Origin: Blastomussa wellsi
Lineage: Eukaryota > Cnidaria > Anthozoa > Scleractinia > Plerogyridae
Assembly: GCA_947652115.1 (NCBI GenBank)
Contig: OX393571.1
Location: 13,885,176-13,949,175, forward strand
DNA: 64,000 bases
Direction: 5' to 3'
Each line of letters opens with the position of its first letter. Positions within the stretch are counted from its first letter, which is position 1. Below the pieces are notes generated by a model, which saw nothing but the letters and a program-made list of their open reading frames with translations, was not told the DNA's origin and made no database searches. Below, piece by piece: positions 45,059-55,281 of the stretch. The translations under genes were made by a program, and so were the position numbers.

Positions 45059-45427
45059 CGTACTTTTTTTTTCTGGTTTGTTCTTTTTGGTATCTTAATA
45101 CATCCGTTTGCATTTATCTCGGTCATCTTATGTGTTTCCTTCTGTAAACAGTCATCGTATTTAATTCAATTTAGTTTGACACCATCGATTTCTCAGGTCA
45201 CTAAACAGGTCACCATTCTCGTCCCCAGTGCCGCTCTCCACGGTCCGGTTTGTTAGGTTCTCCGGGAACTGGCACGACCAACATCCAGGTTTAATAGAAG
45301 GTTTTACTTCTCATCATCTTGCTCCATTTCAGGCTACCATACATTGCCATGTAACTTTTGCTTAGTTGCAACGGTAAGTTATTTTTTTTAACAGTATCAC
45401 AATAAAGTAGGTATGTATGTATGTTCA

Positions 45428-45797
45428 GGTAGCGCATTCGTGAGCAAGAGAGAACAATCTGGTCTTAAGTTTCCTCGGAATGACAATTCTTGTTCCTATG
45501 GCTGTCATCTTTACAATGCGGCACAATTCACCACTTCCTATAGATTAGCTGATCCCATGGCTTTCCATTGATACACTGGCTGCTGAGAATTCTTTATCGT
45601 CATGAGATGCCTCCAATACGAGTCGTTATTGTGTTGGGCGTTGCTGATACTGCTACAAATCGTACATATCCTTCCACCTGTGGTGAGCCTTCCATATGGT
45701 TCACTACTCTCGAGAGTGGACCAGCAATGTTCTTTGGTCCTGGTTGGCACTTTGTATGATTGCATCCTTTAGTGCCCTTCTCTTGATGCGCGAGCAT
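45428..45797 (-). pseudogene. Ty3/Gypsy-like Pol fragment (RNase H tail to integrase start)
   Basis: On the minus strand the frame reads CQPGPKNIAGPLSRV, matching the PGxxNxxADxLSR tail of the RNase H domain of Ty3/Gypsy-type Pol. It continues through a linker (GYVRFVAVSATPNTIT) into CINGKPWDQLIYRKW and, after a frame change, GTRIVIPRKL as found just before the integrase zinc finger. Stops and frameshifts show it is dead. Neither LTRs nor other Pol parts were seen nearby. Confidence 0.7.
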
Positions 45798-46082
45798 GGT
45801 TTACAAAGTCGGGGTATAAATCACCTCTAGTGTTTCGTTTAAACCACTGGCTCTAGGTGATCTATGACGAACTCAAATGATCATCAAATCCACTAATTTA
45901 CACTTATTCATCAGTTTATTAAAACAATATATTTATTCTTGTAAATGCCTTTAGAAGAAACCAATCCAGCATGAACTCCAAAACAAAGCAATCTTATACA
46001 GTGGGAGGTAGAAAATGTTGCTCTTCCTTAACTATATAACCTCCCGTATATTAATACGTACATGTAATTGTATTTGCTAACG

Positions 46083-46138
<56 letters not shown>

Positions 46139-46160
46139 TAATAATAATAATAATAATAAT
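46083..46160. repeat. (AAT)n microsatellite
   Basis: About 25 ATA/AAT units. Confidence 0.95.
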
Positions 46161-46821
46161 CACTAAGTAGTAATGACAGAACAATTGTAACCATGCGTTT
46201 GTCGATACCTTTGCTTGTTTGTTTTATCTATTTATTTATTTTTTTTTTTGCTCTACGTATATCCTATTTTCTTCTGTGATAGTTTTCTAATATTGTAATA
46301 CTGCTTTTGAAATAAATTGCTATTAAAAAGATAATGTAAAATATGGGTCTTTGTAAATACAAGGCTGTACATCACGCTTAAGCTTCGTGCTGCAATGCTC
46401 TTTGAAATACCCTTGCTGTCCACAATTAATAACATAAATAACCTCTTGCTGGACATACAGTTCGTATCTCTGCTGATATGCCTGACTCTGGGGGTGACAT
46501 CGGTAGCGGGTGGCTTGTGAAGGAGACTAATTCTACTTCCCAGGGCCTCTCTTTGTTCCCTCTATGCGATTTAAACCTGCCGAGCCCTCTTCTCTTCCTT
46601 CCAATCTTTGTCCTTCTGGGATCATTGCGACAAGAACGGGATGAGCCAGAGTTTTACTTTTTTGTTAAAGTGCAACTAACGCCAATTTTTTGTTCCCGTA
46701 AATAAATTCCCCTGTCGTCCTGAGCATGTCTTCGAAAAAATTATCTCTCTAGCTTCTTTCGTTAATTTTCTACGCCGACACTAGCCCTCCTCAACGAACA
46801 CTAAGGGTCTGATTACATGAG

Positions 46822-46972
46822 TCGGGCTGGCCCGGTTAGCCGGGCTGGTTCTCTTTGTCGGCTAACCGGGTTTGACCGGTTGTCATGTAATTGCGAAGTT
46901 GATTTTTGTTGCATTTAAGAGACGTGCCGAGATCTCGGCAAACTAAAACAAGTCCGGCTAACCGGGCCAGCC
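46822..46972. repeat. Inverted repeat with GGCTGGCCCGGTTAGCCGG arms
   Basis: Bases about 46824-46845 and 46950-46970 are inverted repeats (GGGCTGGCCCGGTTAGCC and GGCTAACCGGGCCAGCCC). A further diverged copy of the arm lies between them. It is a probable non-autonomous element. Confidence 0.6.
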
Positions 46973-47522
46973 CCGTTATTCCCGGAGCGTTCGTTACCAT
47001 GTTTGGTCATAGATACGGTTTATAAGCAGTCAACAATGCAAGTTAAATAATTGTGGGTTAAACAAAGCAATTAACCCATTAGCGACGAAATGCTTTTAAT
47101 ATAAGGCCCTTCTCACACTATCTTAGCCTTGCTTTGTAAAATAACAATACTTTATATTTCAGCCGATCAAAACCATTTTGTACGCCAACTATAAAAAGTC
47201 ACCCCTCCTTTGTGAAAAACTGAATTTCGATAATTATCGTACTGAAATATATTGTTTAGAGTGGAGATGGCGAAGTAAAACAGCTATTAAAACACGTCAT
47301 TTTGCAAATTAAATCGTACCTTTCGTACGAAAATTACTGAACATGGACGCATGTTATTTTTGTTAAATGTCGCAATTTTTTTGCCCTTTAAAACGCTTTC
47401 CTTCGGTAGGACTGAAGGGTCATGCTTATCGTGTACTAATGAAAAGTTGGTCTCGCTTTTGGTATGGCCACATGATCAACAACTATCTAAATATAATAAT
47501 GATGCATTACAATTTCACTTAC

Positions 47523-47627
47523 TAAAAGCTTTCTTGGAATTTTTATAGCAGCGTCACCCAGGGAAATAAGCTGCTCCGAGGCCGAGCGAGGGACTGTGTT
47601 TGTTTTTAGCGACTCTCGGTCGGCCAT
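47523..47627 (-). CDS. Candidate alternative 5' exon of TRPA (35 codons)
   Basis: The ATG at 47627 starts MADRESLKTNTVPRSASEQL and continues to IKIPRKLL, then meets a consensus donor (CTTTTA|GTAAGTG) in phase 0. The nearest downstream minus-strand exons, at 43823 and 41343, also accept in phase 0. The peptide has normal composition. There is no transcript evidence; it could belong to another gene or be chance. Confidence 0.4.
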
Positions 47628-48784
47628 GGTCAAATTATTGTTTTGCCAGAGATATATGCAATCCCACTGCGTGGGGTTTTGTTTACTAGCTGCAATTTGC
47701 ACGGGTTGTAAACTTGTCACATTTAATTCGAAATGACAGAAAATAAATGAGTTCTTAACGCTCGAGAAGGAAAATTTTAGGAGAGTGTTGAAATTAACGA
47801 CTGCAAGGTTATTACTGGAGAAAGAAATCAACCGGTGATTAAGTGCGCGTAGCGCCGAGTTGGCTATAACCATCTTATATCCAACAAGCGCGAGTGGAAT
47901 AATTGTTTCATTAAAAACGCCCAAAAAATATTGTACAAACGTTAACATTGCGAAAAATGTATTTTTTGCGCGTACACCTACTATATTTTTAGGTCAAGGG
48001 TATATGAGCTCATATACCATTGCCTCTATCGCTGGGGTTTTTCTCCGACTGCGCGCGCTCTCAAAGGCTACATCGATCGAGGCAACAGACACATGACATC
48101 TAACAATGTAATCCACGGTAGGAGTACCCCCATCTTCTCTCCTCCCCCTCCTCCCCCTCCCTCGAAGCATTAAAATTTTGGAGAGCACCGTAGCCCGAGT
48201 ATCAGGCTTTTCGGGTGGGGGAGGTGACGGGGGAAGGGAAGGCCTGGTACTCAAGCTTCGATCGAGCAATAGGCAAACAAAAGCACTAGAAGAACGCTCA
48301 GTTTGTATAGCAGTGTTCCTTTTTTTCAGTGCCTAAGTTGGTGTGTAAATTTATTTAGCTGAGGTACATACATGACGAGCACGCAAAAAGAGGCTTGTAT
48401 TATTTAGCCCGTTAATTTTTCGCATCGGTTTGTCGAGCTAACTGAAGGGTCATCTGCTAACCCAGCCTCGCTTTGCACGCAGTTCCATGTACTTGGACTA
48501 AATCTAGGTCTGGATTCGGGTCTACAGTTGAGTTTTAAAAGAGGTATCGTTAGTTTGGTAGGCGAGAGAGTATCTAGCAACACAATTTAATGTATGGTTT
48601 TAGTAATTTCAAAAGTAACGCCTTTTTTCCGAAACTATAACAATCCTCAGAAGATGCGACCTCAGTAAGATATAAGACAAAAAAAACCATTACCATAAGA
48701 CCTGATTATTCTGGTCTGGTGTTTGTTCATTTTATTACTGAATAAAACTAGCTATAAAAACTCTTATTCTTCGGCCATTTCAGC

Positions 48785-48869
48785 TTTAGTGAGAATAAAA
48801 AAAACAAACTGCAGTCACAACTGTTTTGTCGTATTTGTGACCGCAGTTTGTTTTTTATTCTCACTAAAA
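48785..48869. mobile_element. Foldback element, 35-bp arms
   Basis: Bases 48785-48819 and 48835-48869 are near-perfect inverted repeats (TTTAGTGAGAATAAAA and TTTTATTCTCACTAAA) around a short loop. Confidence 0.75.
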
Positions 48870-49049
48870 CTAGTTTTGTTTATTCACACCTTTTATATAC
48901 GGGTACAGTGGGTGCCGGAGTCTTTTTATGCACAGAGGATAATGTGCGGGTGGTTTCTTCATTTGATTCCATGACACGCTTTAATTTCCGAAAGTATATT
49001 GAAACCCAAAAAATAACGACCCTTGGGGAGTACTGCCGCGGATGCAACA

Positions 49050-49235
49050 GTTCCACGTTTTTCCAACTGAATCCTTCTCAATCTTCTTCATTCGAAGCCA
49101 TCTTTGTTTTTTCTCAGTTTATTGTTCCCTCTTTGGTGTTTTTCTACCTTGGTAGACTACTATTTCAAGATTTCCTTAGATTTGAAGGCAATTTTATACA
49201 TTACCTCTAGGATGAGTTCATTTATGGTGAACAAG
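49050..49235. repeat. Dispersed repeat family R1, second long copy
   Basis: Same orientation and order of words as 24403-24605: CTTCTCAATCTTCTTCATTC, CCTCTTTGGTGTTTTTCTAC, CTTGGTAGACTAC, GAAGGCAATTTTATACATTA and ATGGTGAACAAG. Confidence 0.7.
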
Positions 49236-49979
49236 TCCCTTATAAACGCGAAAAGAATTCTAAGAGTGAGTGTATCAATTATTCGCAATTATCATTCGCT
49301 GATATTCGGAAACTTACCACTTGCATATTGAGTACTTTTCTTATCAACCCAGATTCGGGATTTCTGACGCCATTTTCCATACGCACATACATACGTACAT
49401 ACGTTTTATTTTTGCTTTTAAATTAAAATTACAATTAAACCATGCCCGCAGGTAGCAACGCTAGTCTAGGCGGGTTATGTTTACACAAATTATTAATACA
49501 CATGTACAACTAGGCACAACTAAAAAAACAACTGAAAACAACAAGAGAAATAAATCCCCACTTAATTGTGAGACCCATCCATGTTGTTGGATAATTAACA
49601 AAGGAGAGTCCAAAACATCAATAAGAGCATTTGGCAGAAGTACTCATATGTTTCAAAGTCACCGTTTTCGTTCAAGAGTCCATTAAATCAACAGTTCAAA
49701 ACTCGCTGTGCGCTAGTTACAAATAGTTCCCGTAAGCAAAGACGTAAGATACGCAGTGACGACTTCCGAATCACGTCAACAAAACAGGCATGCGTTTTTC
49801 TTGTTTCGTTTCCTCCAATGCTAATTCGGTATACTTCTATGGGTTTATAGAGGTAATAACCCACGCGGGATGTTTGGGAGAACATGCGGCTCGTGATTTA
49901 CAAATTTTTCGCAAAGACAGAGCAAACGTTGATGCACAATTCAACAGTTGCCAGCACTCACTTTCAAGTTGAAATTTCT

Positions 49980-50066
49980 AGTTATTATTATTATTATTAT
50001 ATTATTATTATTATTATTATTATTTAGAAATTTAAAAAAAAATATTATTATTATTATTATTATTAC

Positions 50067-50099
<33 letters not shown>

Positions 50100-50135
50100 G
50101 ATAATGATAATAACAATGATAACAATAATAATACG
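49980..50135. repeat. (ATT)n microsatellite, interrupted
   Basis: Two (ATT)n blocks separated by a short A-rich stretch at about 50025-50042. Confidence 0.95.
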
Positions 50136-50548
50136 AGTCTGTTAATGTATGGATATGAAATTGAGTTGAAAATATCTTCCTTTTTCCTTTGAAAAGCTAC
50201 AATAAAGTTATAAATCATACTTGGTATCCCATTTTTGCCCTAATTTGGTGCGCCCAGATGTCATGTGATAGACCACTGAAACGAAAATCGCGCGTATGAT
50301 TTTCAAAAGCTCAATAAAAAGGAAAATTGAACACCTGTTATGATAACGTTAAATAACGTTTCAAAGGAAACAGAAGATATTTTCAGCTCGATTTTACATC
50401 CCTACATATCCATACAAACTTCTTTATAGTAAGCTTCAGCCGCCTGTGAAATAACGCATTTTCTACCATGGGGTCCACTGTCATTTTGTTCTTTATGCAG
50501 TGACATGCCCAGGTCACGGTTACTTATAATATCCAAAGAACTTGCTTA

Positions 50549-50705
50549 CCTCTGTTATATTGAAAAACTTTCTTATTATATCCGCAGCGGAGTTATTAAG
50601 GATGGAATTTTCTTCATGTTCATTTTTCACCAGCGATAATTCAACAGCCTCGTCTATACAGTTCAATGTCTCACTCACGTTCAATAAGTCGAGAGGTTCG
50701 TCCAT
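50549..50705 (-). CDS. Candidate alternative 5' exon of TRPA (MDEPLDLL...)
   Basis: The minus-strand frame starts MDEPLDLLNVSETLNC, is acidic, and ends IIRKFFNITE at a GAG|GTAAGC donor in phase 0. Its second half aligns with the exon at 53122-53226: DEAVELSLVKNEHEE against DEALEFSDAKFEEDE, and IIRKFFNITE against LIRRISTLEE. The two are probably duplicates of one ancestral exon. Both could splice to the phase-0 TRPA exons downstream. An ATG nine bases upstream in the same frame is alternatively possible. Confidence 0.4.
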
Positions 50706-52081
50706 ATTATTCAGTCGACCCACATCATATCCGGAATGTCAACAAAAAATATCGAGAAACGTATTATAACTTGCTTGGAAATTAACATATTTCAAATTTC
50801 CCGTTTTTATTTAACAGGAATAATTAAACGAAACTCAGTGTTGACTCTCCTGGGGTGAGACCATGAAAGGAAAGGAAACTATCATTTACCACCTGATGGG
50901 CTATTTTTAAAACTGCATTTTTTTGGGAAACCAATTTTAAGTTTCCAAAATGGAAATTTTTCATTCACCAATTAATTAAAAATGCCCAATTAGAAATTAC
51001 TTCTGAAGTAGCCGGTTGGCTTTACAAGCTTTGTGCTGCCATTTTTTTTAAAGTAGCTTACATTGCACGTCCTTGAAACTAAAACATCTGAATTGCATAT
51101 GAAAACTCGTAGTTCGCGTTGTCATGACAGCCGAAGTTGCCCTTGGGTCCCAACTCCTACTCAGTCAATATGCACCTGCACCGGAAGTTTACAAAACGGA
51201 AACAGTTCAGTTGTACGTTTGCTGTGTCGGCTTATCTAAACACAGGTGAATAACAGTGATACTTTGGAGGACTCTGTCAAATTTGGTTTTGTAAACGGTC
51301 TGAACTCGCTCACTGAAGGACGGTTTCACTGCCACCCTCAGAAACAGTAGTTTGTCTCCATTAAATATTTAATTTCAAAGTTTTGTGCTATTTTTAGTAC
51401 GTCACCCTCAGTTTTTATCAATTTCCAAGCATATAAAGCGACTAAGGTTTAAATAAAAGAATAACATCAAATTAAACGGCCGCGCGTTTTATTTCAAAGA
51501 ATGACGCACCTGTCATATGTCCTGTATTTATTTTGGTAAATAGATACAAATTAAAAAAGGCTCAATGTCGATCTATTAATTCTCACTCAACTTTAACAGT
51601 TGTCACTTTTGTAGGACCGAAGCGTTATAATGAAAATTGACTGTTTGAAAATATTGCAAAATCAATCTTCCCCATCTGTTATGTTTCGGAGAAAACGTTT
51701 TTGTTTTTTCTTGTCAAAAATGACATGTAATTTGTGTGCAGCGCATACTAACTTTTGCGGCTCTTTTTTTGCCGTTATTATATCAAAAATGTATACATTA
51801 AACACTCATGATAACAAATTATAAACCTTTGCGCTGGCTTGAAATTAATAACAATCTGCGCATGCCGAAAAGCTGTATTAACCATTCAGGCTATTGTTCG
51901 CAATTTAGAAGTCATTAGTTATTAGGACTGTTTTTAAGGGCTCGATTAACGACTGTGGTTTGTATTTAACCGTATAATTACCAGCTGCAAACATACAGGC
52001 AGTCTTGCACAGCAGGGAATGAAAGAACATTACCCCAACGTTCTCGTCTATTTGTCAATCATTATAGTTTTGTTTTCTTTG

Positions 52082-52149
52082 TCGAAGGGCTAACGCTCGA
52101 AACGTCAGCTCTTGAATCTCTTTACGGTGGCCAAATTATATTGTTATAC

Positions 52150-52194
<45 letters not shown>

Positions 52195-52195
52195 C
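52082..52195. repeat. Dispersed repeat copy (possible Penelope-like end)
   Basis: Contains CGAAGGGCTAACGCTCGAAA, CGTCAGCTCTTGAATCTC, GGTGGCCAAATTATATTGTT, CCCACCGACGCAGCACCAC and AAACTTACCCCC. Compared with the other copies it lacks the ATCAACCCAGTTGATAAAACC section. Confidence 0.65.
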
Positions 52196-53121
52196 TATTT
52201 ATTTGTCAATCAGTTCTCCATTTTTTTATGCCAGTATCTATATAGAATATTGCTCAAGAAAAGCTTTTTTCTATTAGGTTAAAAAAGCTGTTAGTACTGA
52301 AAAGACTATTAAACTCTCTAGTTTTATTTTGAATGATCTCTCGCGGCTTTGCCGTTCAGATGTACCTCAGTCGTTGTTTAGCAACTGAGAAACAATAAGT
52401 TATTGGAGGGTCATTTTCACTTTGAGACCCCGATTTTTAATATGCGACAAAATCTTCTAAAATTTTGAGTGTTTTAAAAGTGTAACCGACGTTCTTCGTG
52501 TTTGGACTCCAAAAGCGTTAAATTCAAAACTAACGGAAAACATATTGAAAAATATAGAGCACCTCCATTAAGCTTCTGTCTATGAATAGGAAGGACGCAA
52601 AGCGCAAAAATGATGCCGACTTTGGTGGAAAACCAAACACGAATAATCTTTTTTTTTTAAGTAATCTGTCAACATTTCTGAACGAGATGGCTATATGACC
52701 AGCAGCCGTTCAAAGAAATCTCCACCGAGCTCCAAATGAACGTTTAGAAGGAAACTGCACCTTGACTAGCCTAAATAGCAGTCTAGTTACTTATACCGTA
52801 TAACTCCGCCGGTTAGACTGAAAAGCCCTCCGCTGGTCGAATAGCCTGGGGGATCTGGCTCGCCAGAATGGCGCTCCGGTTAATAGCCCGTTTATGGTTA
52901 AATTTCGATGACGGTTACACCATGGAATTTCTTTAGATTGAATAAGTTTCGCCAATTTCCTTGAACAGCCGACAATATAAAACTGTCGCAAACGTCGACC
53001 GACATCCGGTCCGATCATTTATACTGGTCACACTACTGCATCGTTTTCTGGAGGTCCCCATATCATTATTAGAACTACCCAAAAGTATTAAACGATCGAA
53101 ATATGATATCATAATTATCTA

Positions 53122-53226
53122 ACCTCTTCCAAAGTTGATATTCTCCTTATCAACTTAAGAGTTTCAACGTTAACGTCCTCGTCCTCTTCAAATTTTGCGT
53201 CCGAGAATTCGAGAGCCTCGTCCATA
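53122..53226 (-). CDS. Candidate alternative 5' exon of TRPA (MDEALEF...)
   Basis: After a strong acceptor (TTGTTTCACTTGCAG) the minus strand reads CAAT then ATG and 34 codons, MDEALEFSDAKFEEDEDVN to LIRRISTLEE, ending GAG|GTTAGA in phase 0. The acceptor suggests a non-coding or coding exon still further upstream. It is similar to the exon at 50549-50705 (see there). Confidence 0.4.
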
Positions 53227-54828
53227 TTGCTGCAAGTGAAACAACTGAAGTCAAACTCGCCTGAAGTATTATTTAAGAATAGATGCAGGGACTCAAATTA
53301 GAATATTTATAAGTTGAAATTGTAATAATCGTTTGACGTTTATTAATCTAATTAAAATTCGCGCGATATACGCGCGTACCACGTCAGTCCCCGGACTATA
53401 TGAACGGAAATTTTTATTCTTGTCTTCCCGACAAGCTACTGTCACTGGTGGCTTATCCCTACAGGCACAGAATTTCCGAGTTGGGATCAGAGGACACTGT
53501 TTCAACACATACTTTTAAATGCCCCGGAAATGGACCCATTACTGGTGATTATTTCCATGAGCAGGAAGACCACTGTCCTATCTTAAAGAGGATTTGGAAG
53601 CACACAAGGGAGAAAGGTTCAAAAGGAACAAATCAACAGGGTTTTGATGATGCAGTTCGTGATCCCCAACCGGTCTTACTCTTGCTGCGTTGAGAGGTGA
53701 AAGCAGGTAGTCAGCACAAGATGCAGAACGAATGTTGTGATTTCTAGTGGCAAAGTTTCGTACAGAAAATGGTTACGAGACAAAAGGAAGATATGCTGAA
53801 ATTGTGGCAGGTTGGCATGAGGCAGCAGATGGTAGAGGTCTATCATATCCCAAGCTCGAGCGTTGCAAGAAGAACTACAGAAAGCTGAACATGATTCTGG
53901 ATGAATGGATGTCTTGGCATACATATATGCATAGTTTTATGATTTGGCCACTATTGACATTAACAGGTACTCTGGATGTATATAATGTATATGCCATAGT
54001 ACAGGATATAATAGGTTATTATTATATCCTTTTCAGAATATTTTTATTTTCTTTTTTAATAATTGTTATTTGCATTTAAATCTAAAAGGATATTGTTACC
54101 AAAAAATACGAGTACATTACTATACAGTACATAACTATACAAAACGAAAAGTAGAAATGAAAAGTAAAAAATGCTACCGAACACAACTATTACAAAACTA
54201 CAACTAGCGAAAAAGGTCAAAAATTACAAAAATCAACGATACAATCCTAAAGCATCTGTGAACTAAAAAACCATAGCATGCATTGGTAAAATCTATATCA
54301 AACATCATACCCATCAACAAAGTAAAATAAAATAAAAATAAATTTCTCACCTATAAAAAGATGTCAATTTTAGATAGAGCAGTGCAAATTAAGAACCACT
54401 TGAAAACTGTTAGAGCTACCTCAGGCTCTTCATTAAAAATCTGTCAGTGAAGGAAATCTGTGGGTTTTCCCGTAAAAGCGTGATTGCAGTAACTACAAAC
54501 ATACAAAGTATGGAATTCCGCAGACGACAGAATTGTGAAATTGGTTATGAGGAACATCTAAGAACAGGAACCACAGATTACGCGGAGGCAATTATTCTTT
54601 GCATTCCGTTACAGGATGCTTGGAAATGTGTTTACCCTGAAACAGTTCAAAGCTGGTTGGAAGCAAGTGGTGAGGTAGGCATACACACAAATAGTTCTGT
54701 ACAGCACACTACAAGAAAGTACCTACCAACCTCCATACTTTGTGACATTGCTACAGGGTTAATTTCCACTACATGTGAATGGAGTATAAGTTATAAATAT
54801 TGAATTAGTACAGGTATTCATACGGTAT

Positions 54829-54956
54829 CGAGTTCAATTTGGAATTAATTTACACGAGTGAGTTTTTCAAAAAGCTGAAATTGAACGAGCCGCTTCAGCA
54901 AGTGCAATTTCAGCTTTTTGAAAAACTCACAATTGCAATTTAATTCCAAATTGAAC
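54829..54956. mobile_element. Foldback element, ~55-bp arms
   Basis: GAGTTCAATTTGGAATTAA and TTTAATTCCAAATTGAACT form the outer arms. GTGAGTTTTTCAAAAAGCTG and CAGCTTTTTGAAAAACTCAC form perfect inner arms. It is directly followed by another inverted-repeat element. Confidence 0.75.
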
Positions 54957-54957
54957 T

Positions 54958-55106
54958 AGCCTGCGTAGCAAGCGTTCCCAAGCGAGCGAAGAGCTAATCT
55001 GTTATCATATATCCCCTCCCCCTTCTTTTCCCTTTTTGCTCTCTCCCAATTTTCGCGCGACCAGAAATCGCTCTTCGTTCGGGCGGGAACGCTTGCTACG
55101 CAGGCT
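54958..55106. mobile_element. TIR element AGCCTGCGTAGCAAGCGTTCCC
   Basis: Bases 54958-54979 and 55085-55106 are inverted repeats (AGCCTGCGTAGCAAGCGTT and its complement); GCGAAGAGC and GCTCTTCG extend the arms. No target-site duplication was recognised. Confidence 0.7.
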
Positions 55107-55281
55107 ATATGATTACTTGCTTAATAATATTGTCTTGATAACATGTTTTAGAGAGTTCAGCAAGCGTATGACCCCAGACCTGCCAATTTATTACTGGACT
55201 CTAAATGAGAGGTTTCGGACTGATGGGTATGGATTTATTCGTTTGATGTTGGGGCCTGAAGATCTGATAAATTCTCGGTAA

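Larger units (their letters stand above)
53400..55281 (+). pseudogene. Broken gene of unknown family
   Basis: Protein-like segments follow one another in changing frames: 53400-53690 (LSLVAYPYRHRISEL, KCPGNGPITGDYFHEQEDHC, PILKRIWKHTREKGSKG), 53705-53940 (SAQDAERML then FLVAKFRTENGYETKGRYAE, IVAGWHEAADGRG, LERCKKNYRKLNMILDEW), 54447-54650 (CGFSRKSVIAVTTNIQSMEF, RRRQNCEIGYEEHLRTG) and 55150-55230 (FSKRMTPDLPIYYWTLNERF). Breaks include TGA at 53691-53693, a frameshift, then TAG at 53708 and TGA at 53738 in the next frame. The Cys/His-containing start could be a zinc-binding module. I think I have met similar sequences as multicopy genes in corals but cannot name a family. Confidence 0.55.

Noticed and set aside
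45568..45759. 63-aa plus-strand frame
   Set aside because: Shadow of the minus-strand Ty3/Gypsy-like Pol fragment.
52791..53018. 75-aa minus-strand open frame between candidate 5' exons
   Set aside because: No splice signals in a useful phase and no recognisable protein features.
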